Shown: positions 17,807 to 26,139 of the stretch, one piece after another
Numbering within the stretch: position 1 is the stretch's first letter
Layout: every line of letters begins with the position of its first letter
Assembly: GCF_042666655.1 (NCBI RefSeq)
Contig: NZ_JBHTDE010000002.1
Coordinates: 62,001 to 126,000 of the forward strand
From: Paracraurococcus sp042666655
GTDB lineage: Bacteria; Pseudomonadota; Alphaproteobacteria; Acetobacterales; Acetobacteraceae
Direction of reading: 5' to 3'
DNA length: 64,000 bases
Made by a program: the position numbers and the translations under genes
The notes under the pieces: generated by a model
The model's database searches: none
What the model was told of the DNA's origin: nothing
Seen by the model: the letters and a program-made list of their open reading frames with translations, nothing else

Positions 17807-19358
17807 CCAGGGTCTGCTGCGCCGGACGACAAGGTCGCCAGGAGTTTTGGAATCGTTCAGGCTGCTGGCCGACCCGGCTCCGGAAGGGCTGGCTTTGCTG
17901 GATGCTGCGGGGCGGATCCTGGCCGGCAACCCGGCCCTGGCCGCCCTGGCGGGCCCCCTGGCCGCTCTGCGGCAGGGGGCGGCTGTGGCGCCCATCCTGG
18001 CCCCCACGGTGCGGGAGGGGTTCGCCGCGGCACTGACCGCCGCCCTGGGTGGCGCCACGGTGGCTCCGTTGTGCGTTGCGCCCGCCGACCCGGCTGCACC
18101 GGAGGGCGCGGAATGGTCGCTGCGGCTCATTCCCCTGCCGGCCGCCGCATGGCCCGAGGCGCGGCTGCTGCTGCGCATCGAGGACCGTACCCTGGCCAGG
18201 CGGGCGGAGGTGCGGCTTGCCGAGGCCGACCGGCTGGAGACCGTCGGGCGGCTGGCCGGCGGCGTCGCGCATGATTTCAACAACTTGCTGACCGCCATCC
18301 TGGGCGGCGCCGCAGCGGTCCGTGCCACCGGTCTGCCGGCGGCGGCAGCGGCCGACCTGGCGGTGATCGAGGATGCGGCGCGGCGCGGGGCGGGGCTGGT
18401 GCGCCAGTTGCTGGCCTTCGCCCGGCAGCAGCAAATGCAGCCCCGGGCGCTCGACCTGAATGCGGCGGTGGCCGCTATCGCGCCGCTGCTGCGTCAATTG
18501 CTCGGCGCGGCCGTGCGGCTGGACCTGGCACTGGAGACCCCGGCTCGCTGGGTGCGGGCCGACCCGACGCAGCTCGACCAGGTGATCCTGAACCTGGCGG
18601 TGAATGCGCGCGACGCCATGCCGCGGGGCGGCACTCTGCGGATCGCCACCGGCCACCGGGTTGTGCTGCGGCCGGAGGGGGAGGGCGCCCTGCCACCCGG
18701 TCGCTGGGTGGTGCTGGAGGTCAGCGATACCGGGGCCGGCATCGCGCCCGAGGTGGTGCCGCGGCTGTTCGAGCCCTTCTTCACCACCCGGCTGGACAAG
18801 GGCGGGACCGGGCTCGGGCTTGCCACGGTGCAGGGAATCGTCGCCCAGTCCGGGGGGCATGTCGCGGTCGAGAGCCGGCTGGGGGAGGGCACCACCTTCC
18901 GCATCCATCTGCCGCGCCAGGCGCCCATCGCCGTCCCGCCGCCGGACCCGATCGTGCCGTCGGTGACGCCGTCGGAGCCGGCCGCCTTGGTGCTGCTGGT
19001 GGAGGACGAGGCGCCACTCCGCCGGCTCGGCACCCTGCTGTTGGAACGTGGCGGCCATCACGTGCTGGCGGCAGACAGCGCCGAAGCCGCCCTCGCCTTA
19101 GTCGAGGCCGGGGCGGCACCGGCCTTGCTGGTCAGCGACGTCGCCATGCCCGGGGCCGATGGGGTGGAACTGGCGCGGCGGCTGCGCCGGCGTTGGCAGT
19201 CGCTGCCGGTGCTGCTGCTCTCGGGCTATGCCGAAGCCATGCTGGGCCGCGACCTGGCGGCGGAGGGGTTCCGCTATCTGGGCAAGCCCTTCGACCTGGC
19301 GGATCTGCTGCGGGAAGTGGCGGCGGCGCTGGACGGACGGGCGGCGCTGCCGGGATGA
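17799..19358 (+). CDS. cckA: CckA-like hybrid sensor histidine kinase
   Basis: This hybrid kinase of about 519 residues has a PAS-like N-terminus (about 20-130), a HisKA dimerisation/phosphoacceptor region with His158 in VGRLAGGVAHDFNNLLTAIL, a HATPase domain (N-box near NLAVNARDAMP, G-boxes DTGAGI and GTGLGLATVQG), and a receiver domain with phosphoacceptor Asp447 in LLVSDVAMPG. This domain order and the SGYAE and KPF receiver segments resemble CckA, the kinase of the CtrA pathway. The flhB-kinase-recA-alaS order supports it. No membrane helices are seen, unlike Caulobacter CckA. The start is uncertain: GTG 17799 (overlapping flhB) or TTG 17847. Confidence 0.65.
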   Translation: MASQGLLRRTTRSPGVLESFRLLADPAPEGLALLDAAGRILAGNPALAALAGPLAALRQGAAVAPILAPTVREGFAAALTAALGGATVAPLCVAPADPAAPEGAEWSLRLIPLPAAAWPEARLLLRIEDRTLARRAEVRLAEADRLETVGRLAGGVAHDFNNLLTAILGGAAAVRATGLPAAAAADLAVIEDAARRGAGLVRQLLAFARQQQMQPRALDLNAAVAAIAPLLRQLLGAAVRLDLALETPARWVRADPTQLDQVILNLAVNARDAMPRGGTLRIATGHRVVLRPEGEGALPPGRWVVLEVSDTGAGIAPEVVPRLFEPFFTTRLDKGGTGLGLATVQGIVAQSGGHVAVESRLGEGTTFRIHLPRQAPIAVPPPDPIVPSVTPSEPAALVLLVEDEAPLRRLGTLLLERGGHHVLAADSAEAALALVEAGAAPALLVSDVAMPGADGVELARRLRRRWQSLPVLLLSGYAEAMLGRDLAAEGFRYLGKPFDLADLLREVAAALDGRAALPG

Positions 19359-19485
19359 CCGCCCCCGCCGATCTCATCGGTGTTTACCAAATGTTCTTGT
19401 TTTTCGGGGTCCGCATGGCCATAGTCTCTGCCACAGTCACCCCGACGAACAGGGCGATTCGAATCGATCCGTTTCCATCTGCCGG

Positions 19486-19514
19486 TTGAAATATGGTAGG
19501 TTGCAGCCCTCATA
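19486..19514 (+). promoter_or_regulatory. Possible recA promoter
   Basis: TTGAAA (19486-19491) and CTCATA (19509-19514) are separated by 17 bases and lie 72 bases before recA. The -35 box is good and the -10 box weak. The surrounding stretch 19380-19500 is less GC-rich than its neighbours, which fits a promoter region. No canonical alphaproteobacterial LexA box was found here. Confidence 0.3.
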
Positions 19515-19586
19515 CCCGCATGCAATCCCTGCCGCGGGCATGATGGCGACGGATCCAGGACGCGATCAAGGACAAGGGCAGCCAGG

Positions 19587-20639
19587 ATGGATAAGGGAAA
19601 GGCGCTTGACGCCGCGCTCAGCCAGATCGAGCGGTCGTTCGGCAAGGGCTCGATCATGCGCATGGGCGCACGCCAGGCGCTCGACGGCGAGATCGAGGTG
19701 ATCTCCTCGGGTTCGCTCGGGCTCGACATCGCGCTTGGCATCGGCGGCGTGCCGAAGGGCCGCATCATCGAGATCTACGGTCCGGAAAGCTCGGGCAAGA
19801 CGACGCTCGCGCTGCATATCATTGCCGAGGCCCAGAAGAAGGGCGGCACCTGCGCCTTCATCGATGCCGAGCATGCGCTCGACCCCGGCTATGCCAAGAA
19901 GCTCGGCGTCGACATCGACAACATGCTGATCAGCCAGCCGGATGCCGGTGAGCAGGCGCTGGAGATCTGCGACACGCTGGTCCGATCCGGTGCGATCGAC
20001 GTACTGGTGGTGGACAGCGTCGCCGCCCTGGTGCCGCGCGCCGAACTGGAAGGCGAGATGGGCGACAGCCATGTCGGGTTGCATGCCCGGCTGATGTCGC
20101 AGGCACTGCGCAAGCTGACCGGCACGGTTTCCCGTTCCAACACGCTGCTGATCTTCCTGAACCAGATTCGTCTGAAGATCGGCGTCATGTTCGGCAACCC
20201 GGAGACGACGACGGGCGGCAACGCCTTGAAGTTCTACGCCTCCGTCCGGCTCGAGATCCGCCGCATCGGCGCGATCAAGGACCGCGACAGCGTGGTCGGC
20301 AACCAGACCCGCGTGAAGGTGGTGAAGAACAAGATGGCGCCGCCGTTCCGGGTCGTGGACTTCGACATCATGTATGGCGAGGGCATCTCCAAGCTCGGCG
20401 AGCTCATCGACCTCGGCGTCAAGGCCACGGTCGTCGAGAAGTCGGGCGCCTGGTTCAGCGCCGAAGGCCAACGGATCGGCCAGGGGCGGGAGAACGCCAA
20501 GCAGTTCCTCAAGGACAACCCGCAGCTCGCGGCAACCATCGAGCAGAAGGTGCGGGCCCAGTCGGGCATCGTCGCCAATGCCATGCTGGTCGCGGGTGAA
20601 AACGAGGAAGCCGAGGAAACCCCCGCGGCGGCCGAATAG
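19587..20639 (+). CDS. recA: Recombinase A
   Basis: This 350-residue DNA strand-exchange protein and SOS co-protease is standard. Walker A is GPESSGKT (65-72), the catalytic region includes FIDAEHALDP, Walker B is VLVVDSVAALVP, loop L1 contains EGEMGDSHVGL and loop L2 FLNQIRLKIGVMFGNPETTT. The acidic C-terminus (ENEEAEETPAAAE) is typical of RecA autoregulation. It stands alone between the kinase gene and a hairpin terminator. Confidence 0.99.
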   Translation: MDKGKALDAALSQIERSFGKGSIMRMGARQALDGEIEVISSGSLGLDIALGIGGVPKGRIIEIYGPESSGKTTLALHIIAEAQKKGGTCAFIDAEHALDPGYAKKLGVDIDNMLISQPDAGEQALEICDTLVRSGAIDVLVVDSVAALVPRAELEGEMGDSHVGLHARLMSQALRKLTGTVSRSNTLLIFLNQIRLKIGVMFGNPETTTGGNALKFYASVRLEIRRIGAIKDRDSVVGNQTRVKVVKNKMAPPFRVVDFDIMYGEGISKLGELIDLGVKATVVEKSGAWFSAEGQRIGQGRENAKQFLKDNPQLAATIEQKVRAQSGIVANAMLVAGENEEAEETPAAAE

Positions 20640-20645
20640 GCGGAT

Positions 20646-20680
20646 GTCAGTACGGGGGGGAGGCATCCCCCCGTACTGAC
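20646..20680 (+). terminator. recA hairpin terminator
   Basis: A perfect 14-bp inverted repeat, GTCAGTACGGGGGG (20646-20659) and CCCCCCGTACTGAC (20667-20680), with a 7-base loop, begins seven bases after the recA stop. The following TTCTATGT is only modestly T-rich, so it is an imperfect intrinsic terminator. It would also separate recA from the convergent DUF892 gene. Confidence 0.75.
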
Positions 20681-20695
20681 TTCTATGTCCGTGGG

Positions 20696-21219
20696 CTAGG
20701 CGGCGCCGCGGCCGCTGCGCCTTGACTGGTCGTTGGCAGCTTGGGGGCTGATAGCGGCAGGGTTCATCCCCATCTTGGCCAGCTGGGCCAGCAGCGCGTC
20801 GGCCGCCTTCTCCTCCTGCAGCGTCCCGGCGGCCTTGGCCTGCCCATGGCTTTCAGCAGCGAGACCGGCGTGCCGTAGGACGCCATCTCGTAGTGCTCGA
20901 CCTCCTGCGCCGCACCGGTCAGGGCGACGTCGAGCACCGGTCCCTCATCGATCTCGTCGATGATCTCCTCGCTCTCCTCGACCAGCCCCTCCATTGCCTC
21001 GCAGGCATGGCCCTCCGGCTCGATGCCGGGTTGCTGGCAGACCTGCTCCAGCCGTCTCACTTGGCACTGGGTGATGGTCAGGTGTTCTCCGAAGGCCTGC
21101 TTCAGCTTGGGGTCGGCCGCGGCTTCCCGCATCGCCGGCAGGGCAGCGAGCAACCGGGTCTCGGCGCTGTGGGTGTCCTGCAATCCCATCGTCAGCAGGT
21201 CGCGCATGTCGCTAGCCAT
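20696..21219 (-). pseudogene. Ferritin-like DUF892 (YciF/YciE) gene with a frameshift
   Basis: The first 120 or so codons, from ATG 21219 (GGGAGGA upstream), encode a DUF892 ferritin-like four-helix protein: MRDLLTMGLQDTHSAETRLL, EHLTITQCQVRRLEQV and EVEHYEMASYGTPVSLLKAM are family segments. After codon MG the frame runs into an arginine-rich stretch and stops at 20764. If one base is restored between 20841 and 20842, translation continues naturally as QAKAAGTLQEEKAADALLAQ and ends at 20696 with GRGAA. A one-base deletion, or a sequencing error, explains this. Family members are linked to stress responses and bind a di-iron centre. Confidence 0.8.
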
Positions 21220-21456
21220 GGCGTCCTCCCTCGATCCACGGCGGTTGAGCCGCCGCGGGCCAAGGAAAGGGCCTGTCCCTGGCGGCGGTTGCTAGCGACC
21301 GGCGCAACGTCACGGCGCAGGGCACCTCTCGACGCTTCCGGCCATGCGCGCTAGAGCGCTTGGCGCAGGGCCGGGGTCGCGGGTAAGGCGGAATCCGCCC
21401 TATGCTCAAGAAGATTTCGCCCCGGGTCGGGGCCGGAGACGGGACCCCCACTGCCT

Positions 21457-24105
21457 ATGACCAGCAGCAACGACATCCGCGCCACCTTCCTCGACTATTT
21501 CGGCCGCAACGGCCATCAGGTCGTCGAAAGCTCGCCGCTGGTCCCACGCAACGACCCGACCCTGATGTTCGCCAACAGCGGCATGGTGCAGTTCAAGAAC
21601 GTCTTTACCGGCCAGGAGAAGCGGCCCTACTCCCGCGCCACCACGGCGCAGAAATGCGTCCGCGCCGGTGGCAAGCACAACGACCTGGACAATGTCGGCT
21701 ATACCGCGCGGCACCACACTTTCTTCGAGATGCTGGGGAATTTCAGCTTCGGCGACTACTTCAAGGAACAGGCGATCGAGCACGCCTGGACCCTGCTGAC
21801 CAAGGACTTCGCCCTGCCGAAGGACCGGCTACTGGTCACCGTCTACTCCGAGGACGAGGAGGCGCCGGTCTATTGGAAGAAGGTCGCCGGCATCCCCGAC
21901 AGCCGGATCATACGCATACCGACCTCGGACAATTTCTGGCGGATGGGCGATACCGGTCCCTGCGGGCCGTGCTCCGAGATATTCTTCGACCATGGCGACA
22001 AGATCCCCGGCGGCCCCCCTGGGTCACCCGATGAGGACGGCGATCGCTTCATCGAGATCTGGAACCTGGTCTTCATGCAGTACGAGGAGGCGCCCGGCGG
22101 CGTGCGTACGGCGCTGCCGCGCCCCTCGATCGACACCGGAATGGGACTGGAACGTTTCGCTGCGATCCTGCAAGGCAAGCACGACAACTACGACACCGAC
22201 ACGCTGCGCGCCCTGATCCTGGCCTCGGCCGAGGCGACAGGGCAGGACCCGGATGGCCTCTGGCGGGTCAGCCACCGCGTCGTCGCCGACCATTTGCGGG
22301 CCGGCACCTTCCTGATCGCCGACGGCGTGCTGCCCTCGAACGAGGGGCGCGGCTACGTCCTCCGCCGCATCCTCCGCCGTGCCATGCGCCACGCCCACAT
22401 GATGGGCAGCCGCGAGCCCCTGCTGCACCGCCTGGTCCCCGCTTTGGTCCGCCAGATGGGCGCCGCCTATCCGGAGATCGTCCGCGCCGAAGCGCTGGTC
22501 ACCGAGACGCTGAAGCTGGAGGAAATGAAGTTCCGCTCCCTGCTGGAGCGCGGGCTCGGGCTTCTGGCCGAGGAAAGCGGCCGATTGGGCGAGGGCGGCA
22601 GGCTCTCGGGCGAGGTCGCCTTCAAACTCTACGACACCTATGGCTTCCCGCTCGACCTGACCCAGGACGCGCTGCGCTCCGAGGGCAAGACGGTCGATGT
22701 GGACGCCTTCGATGCGGCGATGTCCGAGCAGCGCCGCCGTGCCCGGGCCGCCTGGGCCGGCTCCGGCGAAGCGGCGACCGATGCGGTCTGGTTCGACATC
22801 AAGGAGAAGGTCGGCGCCAGCGAGTTCCTCGGCTACTCGACCGAGACCGCCGAGGGGCAGATCCTGGCGATCGTGCATGACGGCAAGCCGGTCGACAGCG
22901 CCCCGGTCGGTGCCGAGATCGCCCTCGTCCTCAACCAGACTCCCTTCTACGGCGAGAGCGGCGGCCAGGTCGGCGATGCCGGGCTGATCTCGGCCGGCGA
23001 GGCCTGCCGGATCGTGGTGCGCGACACTCAGAAGAAGCTGGGCGACCTCTTCGTCCATCTCGGCACCGTGGCGCATGGCGAGGCCAAGCTCGGCATGGCG
23101 GTGCAGGCCGAGGTCGACCATCGCCGCCGCGGCGACATCCGTGCCCATCACAGCGCCACGCATCTGCTGCACGAGGCGCTGCGCCGCCGGCTCGGCACCC
23201 ATGTGGCGCAGAAGGGCTCGCTGAACGCGCCGGACCGGCTGCGCTTCGACGTCTCCCAGCCGACGCCGATGACGGACGAGGACCTGGCCTGGACCGAGGC
23301 CGAGGTGAATTCCCGCATCCGCGAGAATGCCGAGGTGGTCACCCGGCTGATGACCCCGGACGCCGCGGTCGAGATCGGCGCCATGGCGCTGTTCGGCGAG
23401 AAATACGGCGACGAGGTCCGCGTCGTCTCGATGGGCCACGACCCGGCGGCGACCGAGAAGTTCGGCGTCTACTCGCTGGAGCTCTGCGGCGGCACGCATG
23501 TCCGGCGGACCGGCGATATCGGCCTGTTCAAGATCGTCTCCGAAGGCGCCGTCGCGGCCGGCGTGCGTCGGGTCGAGGCGGTGACCGGCGAGGCGGCGCT
23601 GCGGCTGGTCGAAGCCGCAGAGGCCAAGCTGAAGGAAGCCGCGGCGGTGCTGCGCGTGCCCCCCGCCGACCTGCCGGCCCGCATCGCCACCCTGGTGGAG
23701 GAGCGCCGCAAGCTGGAACGCGACGTGGCCGAGCTGCGCAAGCAGTTGGCGACCGGCGGCGGCGCGGCGGCGGTGGAGACGATCGGCGCCTTCCGCGTGG
23801 CGTTGCGCAACCTGGGCGAGGTCCCCGCGCGCGACCTGAAGGGCATCGCCGAGGCGATCCTGCAGGGCGGCACGGCCGACATCGTGGTGCTGGTCTCGAC
23901 CGCCGAGGGCAAGGCCAGCATCGTCGCCGGGCTGGGCGATGCCGCCAAGGGTAAGGCGGATGCGGTGCCGCTGGTGCGGGCGGCGGCGGCCGCGGTCGGC
24001 GGCAAGGGTGGTGGCGGACGGCCGGAGATGGCGCAGGCCGGCGGTCCCGACGGCGGCAAGGCGGACGAGGCACTGGCCGCGGTGCGGGCGCTGCTGGCGG
24101 GGTGA
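21457..24105 (+). CDS. alaS: Alanyl-tRNA synthetase
   Basis: This 882-residue class II synthetase charges tRNA-Ala. The catalytic domain is at the N-terminus (FLDYFGRNGHQVVESSPLVP, motif 2 region RHHTFFEMLGNFSFGDY, motif 3 GMGLERFA). The editing domain contains the zinc-type motifs HHSATHLLHEALR and CGGTH. The C-terminal DHHA1-like domain ends with GGRPEMAQAGG. Length is the family norm. It is a single-gene unit downstream of recA, as in many alphaproteobacteria. Confidence 0.99.
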   Translation: MTSSNDIRATFLDYFGRNGHQVVESSPLVPRNDPTLMFANSGMVQFKNVFTGQEKRPYSRATTAQKCVRAGGKHNDLDNVGYTARHHTFFEMLGNFSFGDYFKEQAIEHAWTLLTKDFALPKDRLLVTVYSEDEEAPVYWKKVAGIPDSRIIRIPTSDNFWRMGDTGPCGPCSEIFFDHGDKIPGGPPGSPDEDGDRFIEIWNLVFMQYEEAPGGVRTALPRPSIDTGMGLERFAAILQGKHDNYDTDTLRALILASAEATGQDPDGLWRVSHRVVADHLRAGTFLIADGVLPSNEGRGYVLRRILRRAMRHAHMMGSREPLLHRLVPALVRQMGAAYPEIVRAEALVTETLKLEEMKFRSLLERGLGLLAEESGRLGEGGRLSGEVAFKLYDTYGFPLDLTQDALRSEGKTVDVDAFDAAMSEQRRRARAAWAGSGEAATDAVWFDIKEKVGASEFLGYSTETAEGQILAIVHDGKPVDSAPVGAEIALVLNQTPFYGESGGQVGDAGLISAGEACRIVVRDTQKKLGDLFVHLGTVAHGEAKLGMAVQAEVDHRRRGDIRAHHSATHLLHEALRRRLGTHVAQKGSLNAPDRLRFDVSQPTPMTDEDLAWTEAEVNSRIRENAEVVTRLMTPDAAVEIGAMALFGEKYGDEVRVVSMGHDPAATEKFGVYSLELCGGTHVRRTGDIGLFKIVSEGAVAAGVRRVEAVTGEAALRLVEAAEAKLKEAAAVLRVPPADLPARIATLVEERRKLERDVAELRKQLATGGGAAAVETIGAFRVALRNLGEVPARDLKGIAEAILQGGTADIVVLVSTAEGKASIVAGLGDAAKGKADAVPLVRAAAAAVGGKGGGGRPEMAQAGGPDGGKADEALAAVRALLAG

Positions 24106-24198
24106 CGCCGGGGCGCCGGGCGCCGCTATCCCGCCCCTCCTTCGCGGTGTTTCGGCCGTTAGCCGATTGACCATCCCGGCCGCGGACAATCCCCGGCC

Positions 24199-24621
24199 AT
24201 GGTCGAGCTTCTCGGTATCCTGCTGGCGCTGCTGATCCTGGCGCTCGGCGCCCTGCTCTGGCGCCTGCTGCGCTGGGTCGGCCGCGGCGTCGCCCTGCTG
24301 TTCGGCCCGCGCAAGGCGGGACGGCGGCTGTCGGCGATGCGGGGCGTCCGGCTGCGTGCCTCCCGCGCCCAGAGCCACCGGCAGGCTGCCAGGATCGCCG
24401 CCCTGAAGACCGAGTTGGATCGCACCCGGCGCGCCCTGCTGCTCGCCGAGGCCGCCCGGGCCCGGCCTGGCCCGCCGGATGACCGCTTCCGCCGGGCCAA
24501 GCAGGCCTTCGCTGTGCATTTCCACCCCGATCGGCTGCGCTGCGCGGAGCCCGAGCAGGGCATCCGCAGCGGCATCTTCAGCCAGTTCTGGCAGGTTTTG
24601 CGGCGGATCGAACGCGGCTAG
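24199..24621 (+). CDS. Membrane-anchored small protein with a J-domain-like HPD segment
   Basis: This 140-residue protein has one N-terminal membrane helix (about residues 4-24), a basic region and coiled-coil-prone helix (about 60-87), and a C-terminal segment FRRAKQAFAVHFHPDRL with His109-Pro110-Asp111, followed by a helix GIFSQFWQVLRRIE. The helix-HPD-helix order resembles helices II-III of DnaJ J-domains, but helix I and IV are not clear and the segment is short. It may be a divergent co-chaperone or merely a similar motif. Its stop shares a CTAG palindrome with the convergent DUF599 gene. Confidence 0.65.
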   Translation: MVELLGILLALLILALGALLWRLLRWVGRGVALLFGPRKAGRRLSAMRGVRLRASRAQSHRQAARIAALKTELDRTRRALLLAEAARARPGPPDDRFRRAKQAFAVHFHPDRLRCAEPEQGIRSGIFSQFWQVLRRIERG

Positions 24622-25298
24622 CGTTCCTGCAGCGCGTCGCGCACCACGCTGCGGAATTCCCGCCTGTACAGTTCCTGCAGCACGAAGAGACTGGCCACCA
24701 CCAGTGCCAGGGGGTGCAGGATCCAGGCGAGCGCCGCCAAGCCGAAATAATAGGCCCGTAGCCCCGTGTTGAAGTGCCGCGCTGCCCGGTTGGCGACCTT
24801 GGCCGCCATCTCGGCATGGACCGGCCGCGTCGGGTCCGCGGGCTCGTGCGAGATGCCGCCGATGACGATCGAGCAGTAGTTGAACTGCCGCAGTGCCCAG
24901 GTCAGTTCGAAGAATGCGCGGACGAAGATCAGTAGCAGCAGCGCGATCTTCATCTCCCAGGCCGCCGCATCGGGTGGCGTGGCGAAGGGCAAGGCGCCGA
25001 AAACCCGGGCGCCGAGGTCCGGGCTGCCCATCATCGCCACGAGGCCGCCCAGGATGAAAATCGCGGTATTGGCCAGGAAGGACGTGCTGTTCATCAGGTT
25101 GCCGATGATCTGCGTATCCATGATGCGGTTGTCCCGGGTCACCGTGGTCTGCAGCCAGCGGCGCCGGTGCTCGTCCATGGCTGCGATCACGCTGCGGGCG
25201 CGCAGCGCCGGGTGGCGGTCCACCAGGGTCGCGTAGCCGACCCAACAGGCGGCGAAGACCGCCAGGGCGATCCAGTCGAGGATGGTCAGCGAATGCAT
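24618..25298 (-). CDS. DUF599 family integral membrane protein
   Basis: This 226-residue protein of unknown function belongs to DUF599. It has an N-terminal helix (LDWIALAVFAACWVGYATLV), the conserved segment DNRIMDTQIIGNLMNSTSFLA, and further helices near 75-95, 115-135 and 190-215. Length is typical. It ends in a four-base overlap with the convergent gene. Nothing in its surroundings suggests a role. Confidence 0.85.
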   Translation of the reverse strand: MHSLTILDWIALAVFAACWVGYATLVDRHPALRARSVIAAMDEHRRRWLQTTVTRDNRIMDTQIIGNLMNSTSFLANTAIFILGGLVAMMGSPDLGARVFGALPFATPPDAAAWEMKIALLLLIFVRAFFELTWALRQFNYCSIVIGGISHEPADPTRPVHAEMAAKVANRAARHFNTGLRAYYFGLAALAWILHPLALVVASLFVLQELYRREFRSVVRDALQER

Positions 25299-25418
25299 CG
25301 TCGCAACCTAGCCGAAACCGGCCAGTGGCGCTCGGGCTTCGGCGCCGGCATTGTGCTAGGGTGCCTGCAGCATCCGCTGCGCCCGGCCAGGGCCCACCGC
25401 GGCAGGCGAGGAGGTTCC

Positions 25419-26039
25419 ATGAGCGATTCCCAGTGGTACCTGACGATCCGCCGTTACAGCGGCAATGGCGCGCCGGAGGAGATCGCCCAGCGAATCCGCG
25501 ACGGGCTGTTGCCGACCCTGCGGCAGGAACCGTCTTTCCGCGCCTATTACGTGGCCCGGATCGATGGCGGCGGCGGGATCTTTTCGGCCACCGTCTACGA
25601 CGACCAGGCGACGGCGCGGCGCATCAACGACCACGTCCTCGGCTGGGCCGGCGGTGCCCTGGCGGATTTGCTGACCGGCACGCCGCTGATCACCCGTGCC
25701 ACGGTCAGCGTGCACCTGGACGCGGAACGCAAGGGCGGCGAAAGCTACATGCTGGTGCGGATGACCGAAGGGCTCGGCCCCACTGCCGGTACCCTGCCTG
25801 CGGTGCAGGACAAGCTGGTGCCGCTGACGCTGGAGCAACCGGGCTTCCGCCATCTCTATACGGGACGGGACGAGGCGCAGCCGGACCGCGCCATTGCCGT
25901 GTCGATCTTCACCAACCGCAGCACGGCGACGGCGGCGCAGGCTCAGGTGGCTTCGCTGATGGCGCAGAACCGCGACATCTGGCCACGCTCGCCGCAAGTG
26001 CTGATGGCGGGCGAGGTGATCGTCGCCGCCCTCGCCTGA
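25419..26039 (+). CDS. Hypothetical protein, tandem ABM-like (dimeric alpha/beta barrel) halves
   Basis: This protein is about 206 residues; the ATG at 25419 follows GAGGAGG. The two halves look similar in layout: residues 1-100 (WYLTIRRYSGNGAPEEIAQR, PSFRAYYVARID, SATVYDDQATARRIN) and 105-206 (SYMLVRMTEGLGPTAGTLPA, PGFRHLYTGRDE, AVSIFTNRSTATAA). Each has the strand-helix-strand-strand-helix pattern of antibiotic-biosynthesis-monooxygenase/stress-responsive barrels. This is a fold-level inference; I do not recognise a named family. It lies 100 bases before the monooxygenase gene, without obvious operon linkage. Confidence 0.6.
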   Translation: MSDSQWYLTIRRYSGNGAPEEIAQRIRDGLLPTLRQEPSFRAYYVARIDGGGGIFSATVYDDQATARRINDHVLGWAGGALADLLTGTPLITRATVSVHLDAERKGGESYMLVRMTEGLGPTAGTLPAVQDKLVPLTLEQPGFRHLYTGRDEAQPDRAIAVSIFTNRSTATAAQAQVASLMAQNRDIWPRSPQVLMAGEVIVAALA

Positions 26040-26139
26040 CGCGCGCGCGGCCAGGGGCGGACGCGGAAGGCTGAACAACTCGCCCCTTCTGTGAGGCAGG
26101 GCATCCGCTACACTTCCGGCCAAGGACGGGAGAAAGCGG

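Noticed and set aside
19359..19586. LexA/SOS box upstream of recA
   Set aside because: I looked for GTTC-N7-GTTC and GAAC-N7-GAAC. Partial matches exist (GTTC near 19395, GAAC near 19447) but the second half-site is missing in each, so no SOS box is claimed.
22024..25245. Very long antisense reading frame of over 1000 codons opposite alaS
   Set aside because: Long antisense frames are common in GC-rich genes because stop codons are rare. Its arginine/histidine-rich translation has no family segments, while the sense strand encodes a complete alanyl-tRNA synthetase.
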